Source: Chloroflexota bacterium
GTDB lineage: Bacteria > Chloroflexota > Anaerolineae > Anaerolineales > VGOW01
Direction: 5' to 3'
Length of the DNA stretch: 64,000 nt
Assembly (NCBI GenBank): GCA_016213135.1
Contig: JACRBQ010000075.1
Location: 1-64,000 of the forward strand
Shown piece after piece: positions 9,861 to 19,968 of the stretch; the stretch's first letter is position 1; each line of letters starts with the position of its first letter. Both the position numbers and the translations under genes were made by a program. The notes beneath the pieces were generated by a model, which did not search any database, was not told where the DNA came from, and saw only the letters and a program-made list of their open reading frames with translations.

Positions 9861-11459
9861 ATGACTGATCTTCGCCGTCGCCCCTGGTGGGAATGGTTAG
9901 GTGTGGCCGCCCTGGCGGCACTAGCCCTGGGGTTTGGCTTGTATGCCACCCGCAACGGCAGCGACATCATGCCCGATGCCGTGGCTTACATGAACCTGGC
10001 CGACAACTTTCGCGCCGGACGGGGTTTTGTGTTGGACGTGAACACACCCGACAGCACCGACGATGCCCGGGTGGTGTTCACCGTGGCCCCAGCTTACACT
10101 GTGGCGATTGCGATTCTCGGCTGGCTCGGCCTGGGTGCAGAACAAGCGGCGCGGTGGGTGTCGGTGCTCAGCTTCGGCGCCGTGATAGTTCCCACTTATT
10201 GGCTGGGCAGGCGGGCAGGGGGCTGGCTGGCCGGCGGTCTGGCAGCTTTGTTCACCTCCGTGTTTTCAACGCTGACCTGGCTGGCCACGCAATATCGCGC
10301 CGATGCGCTCTTCATGTTCTGGTTTGTACTGGCAACTGCGGCTTGCGTGGAGGCCGCGCTGGCGCAGGAACGTCGGCGTCATATTTGGTGGCTGAGTCTG
10401 ATGGCGTTTAGCACGGCCTTTGCCATCCTTGCTCGCTATGCCGGCTTGATGTTGGTGGGCGGCGGTCTGCTCGGCCTCGTGCTATTTGATCGCCCGGCGC
10501 GGCGGTGGCGGTCAGTCGTGTGGTTTGCATCTTTAGTCGGGGTGATGGTTGGCCCATGGCTGATCACGTCGTGGCTGACTACGGGCTATCTCACCGGGCG
10601 TCCACACTTCTTTCCCGGTGTGGTAACCGGCCCGGAAAACCTTGTGGTTGCTCTCCAGACGTTCAAGCCCTTTGTACCCGAACCACGATTGGGGTTGCGC
10701 GAAGGCAACGCACTGGGAATCGCGGCGGGGTTGGCGCTATTGATGGCAGTAGTCTGGACGGGCATCGGCTTGTTGCGCCGACGTGAGTGGTTGTTCGACC
10801 GTTGGCGGGAGCGCCGGTGGATGGCGCCGGTGGCAACGGTATTGCTATTCGCCGCGATCTACTTTGCTCCGTTTGTCCACTGGGGCTATACGCTGATGAT
10901 CAGCTACTACGATTGGCCCCGCTATCTCTCACCGGCGTTTCCGTTGCTCTTTGTCGTCGCGGCGTGGCTGTTGGGGGATGCACTACGGGCCGCTTCGGCG
11001 CAAGGCAGCGATCGCTGGCGGACGTTGGCCGGAGGTGTGATCGTGGCCGGTGTCTGCTGGAGCTATCTCCTGCCCACCCTGGGCTACGCGGCCGGCGGCG
11101 CTGATTATCAAGGATATGCTTCTCCCCCGTGGCGTCGCTCCACCAGCCTGCCGCAGTTGGCGGAACTGCTCACGCCGGAAGACGTGGTCTTCAGTGAACA
11201 ACCTTACGCCATTCTCTATTGGCTCCGGCGGCCGGCTAAGGCTCTTCAGACCTTCCCGGATTTGGAGCGGGTGGTTCAGTCAACGGCTCGCACAAGTTAT
11301 CTCGTTATCTTCAAGGGCGCGTTGAGCAGCGCCGATCCACTTAACCCGGTGATTGGGATTGAGGAAGTCAAGCGCTACGGCGTTTCGCATCCCAATCTTC
11401 GATCGGTGATGTCCACCGACGAGATGGACGTTTACCGGATCGCGCTATTGGCTCCCTGA
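9861..11459 (+). CDS. Polytopic GT-C type glycosyltransferase (GT39/ArnT-like)
   Basis: Multiple TM helices, N-terminal extracellular acidic loop (PDAVAYMNLADNFRAGRGF). Confidence 0.7.
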   Translation: MTDLRRRPWWEWLGVAALAALALGFGLYATRNGSDIMPDAVAYMNLADNFRAGRGFVLDVNTPDSTDDARVVFTVAPAYTVAIAILGWLGLGAEQAARWVSVLSFGAVIVPTYWLGRRAGGWLAGGLAALFTSVFSTLTWLATQYRADALFMFWFVLATAACVEAALAQERRRHIWWLSLMAFSTAFAILARYAGLMLVGGGLLGLVLFDRPARRWRSVVWFASLVGVMVGPWLITSWLTTGYLTGRPHFFPGVVTGPENLVVALQTFKPFVPEPRLGLREGNALGIAAGLALLMAVVWTGIGLLRRREWLFDRWRERRWMAPVATVLLFAAIYFAPFVHWGYTLMISYYDWPRYLSPAFPLLFVVAAWLLGDALRAASAQGSDRWRTLAGGVIVAGVCWSYLLPTLGYAAGGADYQGYASPPWRRSTSLPQLAELLTPEDVVFSEQPYAILYWLRRPAKALQTFPDLERVVQSTARTSYLVIFKGALSSADPLNPVIGIEEVKRYGVSHPNLRSVMSTDEMDVYRIALLAP

Positions 11460-11474
11460 TAGCAGAAACCCCAG

Positions 11475-12611
11475 ATGGCCGAAATCGCCGTTATCATTCC
11501 CGCCTATAACCACGCGCACTATCTGCGGCAGTCCATTCAGAGCGTGTTGGATCAAACGTTCACCGACTGGGAACTGGCCGTGGTGGACGACGGTTCCACC
11601 GACGACACTCCCGCGCTCATGGCCTCGCTGCGCGACCCGCGCCTCCGCTGGGTGCGCCAGCCTAACGCCGGCTTGTCGGCGGCTCGCAACACCGGCCTGC
11701 GTGAAACTCGCGCCCCGCTCGTCACCTTTTTGGATGCCGACGACTGGTTCTTGCCGAACAAACTGGAATTGCTCCACGGATATTTGCGGGATCACGGGGA
11801 TGTGGGACTGGTGGCCGGGGGGATGCGCCTGGCTGATCCCGATGGGCGCATGGTGGCCGATGTGGTAGCCGCCTCACCAGATTTGGCGTTGCCTGCCATG
11901 CTCTACAACAACCCTGTCCCCGTGGGCGGCGTGTTATTGCGCCGCCAGTGGCTCGACCGCGTGGGTGTGTTCGACGAAGGCATGAGAGCCTGCGAAGACT
12001 GGGACCTGTGGCTGCGGATGCTGCTGGCAGGTTGCCGCTTTGGTTGGGTGCCAAGGCCGGTGCTGGCTTATCGCACCCATCCGAACCAGATGAGCCGCGA
12101 GTCGGACCGCATGCGCACCGCCGCGCTCACCACACTGGACAAATTCTTCAAGCAGCCGAACGTGCCCGAGTCACTTCGGCAAATCAAGGACAAGGTTTAC
12201 TCGGTGACGTTTATCAACGCCGCTGGAAGGGCCTATCGGGCGGGCGACGCGGCGGCGGCGCGATTCGATTTGGAGGAAGCTGTGCGCTTGTGTCCGGCAT
12301 GGGCCGCCGAGGAGCGAGAGCCATTGGTGGGCATGTTGCTTTCGTGGGCCGACACCCTCGACACCGAGGGGATGGTTGCCTATCTTACGTATGTCTACGA
12401 TAATCTGCCGGCTTGCCTCGCTGCGCTTCGCAGCCGCAGGCATTTGGAGATCGGCAAAATCCATCTTTCCCGCGCATTCCTCGCGCAGGCCAACGGCCAA
12501 CGCCAGCAAGCACGGACGCACGCCATGCGCGGGGTTTTGCAGGACCCGCGGTGGCTCGCCAACCGTGGCGTTCTCTCCATCCTCCTAACCCCAACTCACC
12601 GGACTCCCTGA
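11475..12611 (+). CDS. Glycosyltransferase family 2
   Basis: VIIPAYNHAHYLRQSIQSVLDQTF...VVDDGSTDDTPAL...LDADDWFLPNKL. Confidence 0.9.
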   Translation: MAEIAVIIPAYNHAHYLRQSIQSVLDQTFTDWELAVVDDGSTDDTPALMASLRDPRLRWVRQPNAGLSAARNTGLRETRAPLVTFLDADDWFLPNKLELLHGYLRDHGDVGLVAGGMRLADPDGRMVADVVAASPDLALPAMLYNNPVPVGGVLLRRQWLDRVGVFDEGMRACEDWDLWLRMLLAGCRFGWVPRPVLAYRTHPNQMSRESDRMRTAALTTLDKFFKQPNVPESLRQIKDKVYSVTFINAAGRAYRAGDAAAARFDLEEAVRLCPAWAAEEREPLVGMLLSWADTLDTEGMVAYLTYVYDNLPACLAALRSRRHLEIGKIHLSRAFLAQANGQRQQARTHAMRGVLQDPRWLANRGVLSILLTPTHRTP

Positions 12612-12648
12612 CCATCGTTGGGGTAGAACTTCACCCAATATTCTTTCT

Positions 12649-14667
12649 ATGTGCGGCATTTGCGGCATACTCGACCGGCGCGGCAGCCTGTCTCACGTTT
12701 TTGAAATGAACCAAACCCAGCGCCATCGCGGGCCGGATGACGAGGGGTACGCGTTTATCAACACGGCGGATGGCGCGGTGGTGTCGCTGGCCGGGCCGGA
12801 TTCGCCTCGCGAGCTGGCGCTGCCAGCCCACCGCGATGTCGCGCCCGACGGCGCCGATCTGGCGCTGGGCAACCGGCGGCTGGCCATTGTGGACGTGTCG
12901 CCCGGCGGCCACATGCCCATGTCGGCGCAGAGCGGGCAGGTGTGGATCACCTACAATGGCGAGATTTACAACTACGTCGAACTCCGTGAGACGTTGAAAA
13001 CGCTCGGCCATGAATTTTCCACCGACAGCGACACCGAAGTAATTCTGGCCGCATATGCCCAGTGGGGTGTAGATTGTTTGCCGCATTTCAACGGCATGTT
13101 TGCTTTTGCCTTGTGGGATGGGCCTCGCCACCGGCTGTTTTGCGCCCGCGACCGGTTCGGCGTCAAGCCGTTCTATTACCGGTGGAACAGCGGCCGGTTC
13201 GTGTTTGCCTCCGAAATCAAATCGCTGCTCAAGCATCCGTCGGTGCCCTGTCTGCCCAACGACCAGTCAGTATTTTATTTTCTGAGCGCCGGCATTACGG
13301 ACCACGACGACCAGACTTTCTTCAGCGGCGTCAACTCCCTGTTGGCAGGCCACACCCTCACGTTGGATGTGGCCTCAATGCAATTGGAAACCCGCAAGTG
13401 GTGGGATTTTGAAATCAACCCCGAACTGCGGGGCCGGTCGGAGGCTGCCTCGCTAGCCAACGCCGAGCACTTCGCCGAGCTGCTGGGGGATGCAATCCGG
13501 CTGAGGCTCCGGAGCGATGTGCCCATTGGATCGTGTCTGAGCGGCGGTTTGGATTCGTCCACCATCGTCTGCCTTGCCAACCGCCATATGTTCGACGAGT
13601 CGGTCGTCTCGCGCAGGCTTATCGGCGACCGGCAAAAGACTTTCACCGCCGCCTATGCCGAGCCGGAATTTGACGAGCGCACATGGAGCCAACTGGTGAT
13701 CCGGAAAACCGGCGCGGAAGAGAATCTGGTGTTTCCCACCGCGCAGGGCTTGTGGTCGGAAATTGAAACCATGGCCTGGCACATGGATGAGCCGGTTGGC
13801 TCCACCAGCATCTTTGCCCAATGGAACGTGATGCGGCTGGCGCGCCGGCGCGGCGTGACGGTGCTGCTCGACGGGCAGGGGGGCGATGAACTGCTGGGGG
13901 GCTACTTCAGCTATTTTCCGCACTATCTCAGCCAGGTGCGGCAGCAGGCCGGTGCGCCGGCCATGATGCGGGCCGCGTGGCAACTGTCACGCGTGGGCGG
14001 CTCGCCTGTGGTGCAGTTACTGCTGCAAAACGGCACGTATCGCCTGCCGTGGAGATTGCAGCGGACACTCCGGCGGCGGACTTTCGAGACCGGGTCGGGT
14101 GTGCAGGGCTGGCAATTTTCCGAGGAGTTTTTGCGCCGGTTTGCCGACCGGGCCTGGAAACCGCCGTCGGCTGTGGATGCCGACGGCCTGGCCGGTATAC
14201 TGTACCAGGATGTGACGACGACCAGCCTGCCGAAGCTGCTGCGCTACGAAGACCGAAACTCGATGGCGTTTTCGGTGGAGAGCCGTTTGCCATTTTTGGA
14301 TTACCGGTTGGTGCAATGGGTGTTTTCGCTGCCGCTCGATGAGCGCATCCGCAACGGATGGAGCAAGTGGATCATGCGCGCGTCGTTGGGCGGCGTGCTG
14401 CCCGAAGAGATCCGCTGGCGGCGCACCAAGTTGGGATTTGCCACGCCGGAGCAGCGGTGGTTCCGCGAGGGCGCCGGCCACATCCGCGGCTGGCTCGCGG
14501 GCGGCGATACCGAACTGGTGGCCCCGTATATCAAATCCGGGGTTTTGCGCCAACTGCGCGAGTTGTCCGACGATGCGCTCGTGGCCGCGCCGGGAGTCTG
14601 GCGGCTGGTGAATCTGATGGTGTGGCTCAAACTGTTTATCGGCTCTGGCTCCCCGGAGAGTCGGTGA
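12649..14667 (+). CDS. asnB: Asparagine synthase (glutamine-hydrolyzing) homologue, copy 1
   Basis: N-terminal MCGICGI (Cys2 nucleophile), RHRGPDDEG, ATP-PPase SCLSGGLDSSTIV. Confidence 0.93.
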   Translation: MCGICGILDRRGSLSHVFEMNQTQRHRGPDDEGYAFINTADGAVVSLAGPDSPRELALPAHRDVAPDGADLALGNRRLAIVDVSPGGHMPMSAQSGQVWITYNGEIYNYVELRETLKTLGHEFSTDSDTEVILAAYAQWGVDCLPHFNGMFAFALWDGPRHRLFCARDRFGVKPFYYRWNSGRFVFASEIKSLLKHPSVPCLPNDQSVFYFLSAGITDHDDQTFFSGVNSLLAGHTLTLDVASMQLETRKWWDFEINPELRGRSEAASLANAEHFAELLGDAIRLRLRSDVPIGSCLSGGLDSSTIVCLANRHMFDESVVSRRLIGDRQKTFTAAYAEPEFDERTWSQLVIRKTGAEENLVFPTAQGLWSEIETMAWHMDEPVGSTSIFAQWNVMRLARRRGVTVLLDGQGGDELLGGYFSYFPHYLSQVRQQAGAPAMMRAAWQLSRVGGSPVVQLLLQNGTYRLPWRLQRTLRRRTFETGSGVQGWQFSEEFLRRFADRAWKPPSAVDADGLAGILYQDVTTTSLPKLLRYEDRNSMAFSVESRLPFLDYRLVQWVFSLPLDERIRNGWSKWIMRASLGGVLPEEIRWRRTKLGFATPEQRWFREGAGHIRGWLAGGDTELVAPYIKSGVLRQLRELSDDALVAAPGVWRLVNLMVWLKLFIGSGSPESR

Positions 14668-14683
14668 GGAGTCCGCGAATCTC

Positions 14684-15688
14684 ATGAAAATTGGCGTGTT
14701 TGTTGGCGAAGAGGGTAACTGGACGTTTCTGCGCGAGATCTATGATGATCTGGTGGCGCGTTACCCCGTGGAGGTTTTCAAGAAGCGCGAATACGACGTG
14801 CCCCTGTTTTACGGGCGGCTGAACCGCTGGGCGCATACGGACGGCATCGGCTCGGTGCTGCGGCGGAACGACGTGAGCTACTTTGAGTGGGCCAGCGAGT
14901 TGCTGGTGCCGGCCAGCCAGTTGCCAAAGCGGCACAAGATTGTGACGCGGCTGCACTCGTACGAGATCTATGCCTGGGCGCCGAAGGTGAATTGGGATCA
15001 CGTGGACGGGGTGATATTGGTGAGCCAGGCGATGAAGCGCAAGTTTGTGGCGTTGTACCCGGCGCAGGCGCACAAGGTGACGGTAGTCTACTACGGCAAA
15101 CCGTTGGACACGTTCGGGTACACACAGCGGGAGTTCGACTTCAGCCTCGGCATGTTGTGCGGCATCCACCCGATCAAGCGAATCTACGAGGTGATATTGG
15201 CCGCGCATGCGTTGCGCGGCCGCGGCTACCAGCCACATTTGCACATCGGCGGCGGCCGCATCCATGGGCCGCCCAGCGACGAATACTTTTTCGCGGTGCA
15301 CCGGTTGGTGGAGATGTTGAAGCTGGAGGATGCCGTGACGTTTCACGGCCACGTGACGAACCCGGCGCAGTGGCTTAAAGGGATTGACGTGTTCATCTCC
15401 AACAGTTACTGGGAGGGGCAACAGAACGCGCTGCTGGAGGCGATGGCAACCGGCTGCTACTGCCTGTCGCACAACTGGGATGGGGCCGACGAGGTGGTGC
15501 CCGAAGAGAATCTGTACATTGCCAACGGCGAGCTTTGCGACAAGATCGTGCGATACGCGGAGATGCCGGCCGTGGAGAGGGAACGGCAGCGGGCGAAAAC
15601 GCGGGCCATAGCGGAGGAGAAGTTCGACATTCGCAACACCTGCGCCGGCATCCGCACAATGCTGGAGGCGGTGGCGCAGGGCGGATGA
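14684..15688 (+). CDS. Glycosyltransferase family 4, tandem paralogue A
   Basis: GT4 C-terminal domain (FISNSYWEGQQNALLEAMATGCYCLSHNWDGADEVV); highly similar to the next gene. Confidence 0.85.
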   Translation: MKIGVFVGEEGNWTFLREIYDDLVARYPVEVFKKREYDVPLFYGRLNRWAHTDGIGSVLRRNDVSYFEWASELLVPASQLPKRHKIVTRLHSYEIYAWAPKVNWDHVDGVILVSQAMKRKFVALYPAQAHKVTVVYYGKPLDTFGYTQREFDFSLGMLCGIHPIKRIYEVILAAHALRGRGYQPHLHIGGGRIHGPPSDEYFFAVHRLVEMLKLEDAVTFHGHVTNPAQWLKGIDVFISNSYWEGQQNALLEAMATGCYCLSHNWDGADEVVPEENLYIANGELCDKIVRYAEMPAVERERQRAKTRAIAEEKFDIRNTCAGIRTMLEAVAQGG

Positions 15689-15715
15689 ACGACATGCTTG
15701 GGGCGCGGAAGTGAC

Positions 15716-16765
15716 ATGCTGAAAATTGGCGTGTTTGTCGGCGAAGAGGGTAACTGGACGTTCTTGCGCGAGATCTACGATGATCTGGTGGCGCGCTACC
15801 CTGTGGAGGTTTATCAGAAGCGCGAATATGACGTGCCGCTGTTGTATGGAAGGCTCAACCGCTGGGCGTACCGGGAGGGGATTCGCTCGGTGCTGCGGCG
15901 GAACGACGTGAGCTACTTTGAGTGGGCCAGCGAGCTGCTGGCGCCTGCCAGCCAGTTGCCCAGGCGGCACAAGATTGTGACGCGGCTGCACTCGTACGAG
16001 ATTTATGCCTGGGCGCCAAAGGTGAACTGGGATCACGTGGACGGGGTGATACTGGTGAGCCAGGCGATGAAGCGCAAGTTTGAAGCGCTGTACCCGGCGC
16101 AGGCGCACAAGGCGACGGTGGTCTACTACGGCAAGCCGCTGGACACGTTCCGGTACACACGGCGGGCGTTCGACTTCAGCCTGGGGATGTTGTGCGGCAT
16201 CCACCCGATCAAACGAATCTACGAGGTGATACTGGCGGTGCACGAACTGCGCGCGCAGGGGTATCGGCCGCATTTGCACATTGGCGGGGCGCGCATTTAC
16301 GTTGCCCCCGGCAGCAGATACTGGTTCGCCGTGCACCGGCTGGTGGAGATGCTGAAGCTGGAGGATGCCGTGACGTTTCACGGCCACGTGACGAACCCGG
16401 CCCAGTGGCTGCGGGGGATCGATGTGTTCATCTCCAACAGTTACTGGGAGGGGCAACAGCACGCGCTGCTGGAGGCGATGGCTACCGGCTGCTACTGCCT
16501 GTCGCACAATTGGGATGGGGCCGACGAAATGGTGCCGGAAGAGAATCTATTCATGGCGGAAAGTGAGCTGTGCCAGAAGATCGTGTGCTACGCGGAGCTG
16601 CCGGCAGAGGAGAAGGAACGGCAGCGGGCGAAGATGCGGGCCATAGCGGAGGAGAAGTTCGACATCCGCGACACCTGCGCCGGCATCCGTGCAGTGCTGG
16701 AGGGAGTGGCGCAGGGCAGTCGGGGCGCACGGCCGTCCGCCGGTATGGGAGCGGCGTTGCCGTGA
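15716..16765 (+). CDS. Glycosyltransferase family 4, tandem paralogue B
   Basis: Start ATG 15716 (MLKIGVFVGEEGNWTFLREIYDDLVARYPVEV); near-identical along most of its length to 14684-15688. Confidence 0.85.
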   Translation: MLKIGVFVGEEGNWTFLREIYDDLVARYPVEVYQKREYDVPLLYGRLNRWAYREGIRSVLRRNDVSYFEWASELLAPASQLPRRHKIVTRLHSYEIYAWAPKVNWDHVDGVILVSQAMKRKFEALYPAQAHKATVVYYGKPLDTFRYTRRAFDFSLGMLCGIHPIKRIYEVILAVHELRAQGYRPHLHIGGARIYVAPGSRYWFAVHRLVEMLKLEDAVTFHGHVTNPAQWLRGIDVFISNSYWEGQQHALLEAMATGCYCLSHNWDGADEMVPEENLFMAESELCQKIVCYAELPAEEKERQRAKMRAIAEEKFDIRDTCAGIRAVLEGVAQGSRGARPSAGMGAALP

Positions 16766-18036
16766 GAATCGGGTATCTGATGCAGGCCGACTCGGTGGAT
16801 ATGTCCGAAGTATCCGGCCCGCAAGTGCACGTGCAGTCGGTGGTGCGCGGGCTGGAGCGGCGCGGCCACAAAGTGCGGCTGCTTTCCATTCAGCAAGGAC
16901 AAATTCAGTGGTGCGACGATCTGCTGTGCTGGCACGCGGCCCGATTCGGCTTCAGCCGGTCGCTGTTGTTCCGCGCGGTCGAAAGTGTGCTGCGCGGTCT
17001 GCAGAGCCGCCTGCGCTTGCCGTTCTTCCGTTTCTTCGACAGCCTCCGCTTCGCCGATGCCTGCACGCTGGCGCTGGCCGATGCCGATGTTTTGTACGAG
17101 CGGTACGGGCTGATGAACTACGGCGGTCTGCTGGCCGCCCGGCGGCTCGGCGTGCCGCTCGTATTGGAGGTGAACGGCGACATGGTGGATGAGTACGGGC
17201 AAAAAGGGATTCACCTGCCGCGCCTCCAATGGGTGTTCATTCACGTGATTTCCCGGCTGATGTTTGCTTCGGCCTCGCACATTGTGTCGGTGGGCGAGAA
17301 GCTCACCGAGAAACTCGTGTCGCGCTGGCACGCCCGGCCCGATAAAATCAGCCTCATTGTGAACGGGACGGATTACGATCTTTTTGCCGCGCCCCGTGAC
17401 GCCGACGCGGTGCGGACGCGCTTTGGTTTGCGGGCTATGCCCACTGTGGTTTATGTGGGCGGTTTCTTTCAATGGCACGGGCTGGATATGCTGTTGCAAG
17501 CCGTTCACGATCTTCAGGCTCATGGCGTGGATGCGCAACTGGTTCTCATCGGCGACGGGCCGGAGCGCGAGCGCATGGGGGGACGGGCGGCGGCGTTGGG
17601 GCTGGGGGAGCGCGTCGTTTTCACCGGCCTCATCACACAGGCCGCCGTGGCCGACATCCTGGCTGTGGCTGACATTGCCGCTGCGCCTTACCAGAACTGG
17701 ACGGAAACGACCGGCATGAAAATCTTCGACTACATGGCGTCGGGCAAGGCCATCGTGGCTACCTCGTTTGACGGGCAGCATACCCTGCTGGAGCATTTGC
17801 GGTCGGGCTTTCTGATTCAGCCGGGCAGCCAGAGGCAATTGACCGATGCCATTGAAACCCTGCTGCGCGGCGACGACCTTCGGGCGCAGTTGGGGCGCAA
17901 CGCCCAGGCGAAGATACTGCACAACTTCACGTGGGATCACACCGCCGCCAAAATCGAAGCCGTGTGCAACGGCGCGATCGGGCTGCGGCGCGCGCCGGGC
18001 GCGGAACCCGCCCAACCGGCAGGGGAGCGCAGCTAA
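16762..18036 (+). CDS. Glycosyltransferase family 4
   Basis: Start GTG 16762 overlapping the previous stop (MRIGYLMQADSVDMSEVSGPQVHV...); AAPYQNWTETTGMKIFDYMASGKAIVATSF. Confidence 0.85.
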   Translation: MRIGYLMQADSVDMSEVSGPQVHVQSVVRGLERRGHKVRLLSIQQGQIQWCDDLLCWHAARFGFSRSLLFRAVESVLRGLQSRLRLPFFRFFDSLRFADACTLALADADVLYERYGLMNYGGLLAARRLGVPLVLEVNGDMVDEYGQKGIHLPRLQWVFIHVISRLMFASASHIVSVGEKLTEKLVSRWHARPDKISLIVNGTDYDLFAAPRDADAVRTRFGLRAMPTVVYVGGFFQWHGLDMLLQAVHDLQAHGVDAQLVLIGDGPERERMGGRAAALGLGERVVFTGLITQAAVADILAVADIAAAPYQNWTETTGMKIFDYMASGKAIVATSFDGQHTLLEHLRSGFLIQPGSQRQLTDAIETLLRGDDLRAQLGRNAQAKILHNFTWDHTAAKIEAVCNGAIGLRRAPGAEPAQPAGERS

Positions 18037-18039
18037 GCC

Positions 18040-19968
18040 ATGTGCGGCATTGCGGGACGGGTCAATTTCAATTCCGAGCCGGTGTCGGCGGCGCTGGTGG
18101 AAGCCATGTGCAATGCCATTGCCCATCGCGGCCCCGACGATTACGGCGTGTATGCCAAAGGCCCTGTGGGGTTGGGCAACCGCCGCTTGAGCATCATCGA
18201 TCTGGCCGGGGGCCACCAGCCCATTGGCAATGAAGATGGCACGGTGTGGATCGTCTTCAACGGCGAAATCTACAACTTTCCCGAACTGCGCGACGACCTG
18301 TTGAAGCGGGGGCATCAACTCAAGAGCCACTCCGACACCGAAGTGGTGGTGCACCTTTACGAGGAGTACGGCGTGGACTGCCTGAGCCGCCTCAACGGCA
18401 TGTTCGCCTTCGCCCTGTGGGACGAGCGCAAGCAGCAGTTGTTTTTGGCCCGCGACCGGGTGGGCAAAAAGCCGTTGATGTATGCGCTCACTCAGAACGC
18501 CATCAGCTTCGGTTCGGAGATCAGCGCCGTGTTGCAGGATGCCTCGGTGCCGCGCGAGATTGACTTGCAGGCGCTCGATTTGTATCTCACCCTGTTATAC
18601 GTGCCCGGCCCGTGGACCATGTTCAAGGCCATTCGCAAACTTCAGCCGGGGCATTACCTGCTGTGGCGCAACGGTCAGACTCGCGTTGAGCGATACTGGG
18701 ACGTGTCCTTCACGCCGCGCGCGAATGTCTCCGAGGCCGATGCCGTTGCCGACATCCGCGAGTTGCTGGAAGACAGCGTGCGCCGCCGGTTGATGAGCGA
18801 GGTGCCGCTGGGGGCCTTTTTGAGCGGCGGGCTGGACTCGAGCACTGTTGTGGCGCTGATGACTCGGTTGACCGGCGGGCCGGTGAAAACGTTTTCCATC
18901 GGCTTCGACGACGACGCTTACGGCGAATTGCCATACGCGCGCGAGGTGGCCCAAACTTACAACACCGAACACCACGAATTGCGCGTGCAGCCGGACATGG
19001 TGGACGTGTTGCCCAGGCTGGTGCGCCACTACGGCGAACCCTATGGCGATCACTCGGCGGTGGCGACGTATTACGTATCGCAGTTGGCGCGGCAATTCGT
19101 CAAAGTGGTGCTCAGCGGCGACGGCGGCGATGAAGTGTTCGGCGGCTATCCATGGTATGTCGAGGCCCCGCGCCACGGCGAACTGGGCCGGGCCTACGTG
19201 CGGGCGGGCGCGCAGGCCATGCGGGCCGGGTGGCAATTGCGCCAACTCCGCCCGATGTTGGGGGCCATCAAGGGCGCCGGCCTCGGCCTGTGGACGACGG
19301 TGCAGGGCTGGCAGCATCCGCCCCGCGCCTTCGAGCGGCTGACGACGTATTACACGCCGGACGAGCGGCGGCAGTTGTACAGGCCGGAGGTGTACGCGGC
19401 CCTTTCGGCCAGCGGCAACGGCGGCAGCCTGGTGCGCTCGGTGATGCACCGCCAGAACGGCGGCCAATTCATGAACCAGATGTTTTATGCCGATCATCAC
19501 CTTTACTTGCCCGACGACATCTTGGTGAAGGTGGACATCGCCAGCATGGCAAACTCGCTCGAGGCCCGTTGCCCGTTTTTGGATTACCGGCTGGTGGAGT
19601 TGGCCGCGTCGTTGCCTCCCGAAATGAAGGTGCAGGGCACGGCCACCAAACGCATCCTGCGCCGGGCGGTGGCCGATCTGGTGCCCGAGAGCGTGTTGAA
19701 CCGCCCCAAGGTGGGTTTTGGCCTGCCGATTGATCGTTGGATGCGGGAAGACCTTTACACCATGGCCCGCGATCTGCTGCTCGATGGCCGTGCGCGCATT
19801 GCCGAATACTTCGACGGCGCGCACGTCGAAACTCTGCTCACCGAGCACAAGAACGGGCAAAACCGTCACGGCAGCCGTTTGTGGTTGTTGCTCTTTTTTG
19901 AGCTATGGAGTCGCACGGCGCTCGCGCCGGTCGCGGCTTCCGATCAGCAAGGCCATGTTTTTCCATGA
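18040..19968 (+). CDS. asnB: Asparagine synthase (glutamine-hydrolyzing) homologue, copy 2
   Basis: MCGIAGRVNF, AHRGPDDYG, AFLSGGLDSSTVVALM. Confidence 0.93.
   Translation: MCGIAGRVNFNSEPVSAALVEAMCNAIAHRGPDDYGVYAKGPVGLGNRRLSIIDLAGGHQPIGNEDGTVWIVFNGEIYNFPELRDDLLKRGHQLKSHSDTEVVVHLYEEYGVDCLSRLNGMFAFALWDERKQQLFLARDRVGKKPLMYALTQNAISFGSEISAVLQDASVPREIDLQALDLYLTLLYVPGPWTMFKAIRKLQPGHYLLWRNGQTRVERYWDVSFTPRANVSEADAVADIRELLEDSVRRRLMSEVPLGAFLSGGLDSSTVVALMTRLTGGPVKTFSIGFDDDAYGELPYAREVAQTYNTEHHELRVQPDMVDVLPRLVRHYGEPYGDHSAVATYYVSQLARQFVKVVLSGDGGDEVFGGYPWYVEAPRHGELGRAYVRAGAQAMRAGWQLRQLRPMLGAIKGAGLGLWTTVQGWQHPPRAFERLTTYYTPDERRQLYRPEVYAALSASGNGGSLVRSVMHRQNGGQFMNQMFYADHHLYLPDDILVKVDIASMANSLEARCPFLDYRLVELAASLPPEMKVQGTATKRILRRAVADLVPESVLNRPKVGFGLPIDRWMREDLYTMARDLLLDGRARIAEYFDGAHVETLLTEHKNGQNRHGSRLWLLLFFELWSRTALAPVAASDQQGHVFP

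Noticed and set aside
14636-16507. 623-aa minus-strand ORF with two similar halves
   Set aside because: Antisense to the two duplicated GT4 genes. Its internal repeat only mirrors that duplication, and it lacks coherent motifs (His/Arg/Val-rich composition typical of antisense frames in GC-rich DNA).
16588-18354. 588-aa minus-strand ORF
   Set aside because: Antisense to a well-supported GT4 gene and the start of asnB; no domain motifs.
18595-19869. 424-aa minus-strand ORF
   Set aside because: Antisense to asnB copy 2, with biased composition.
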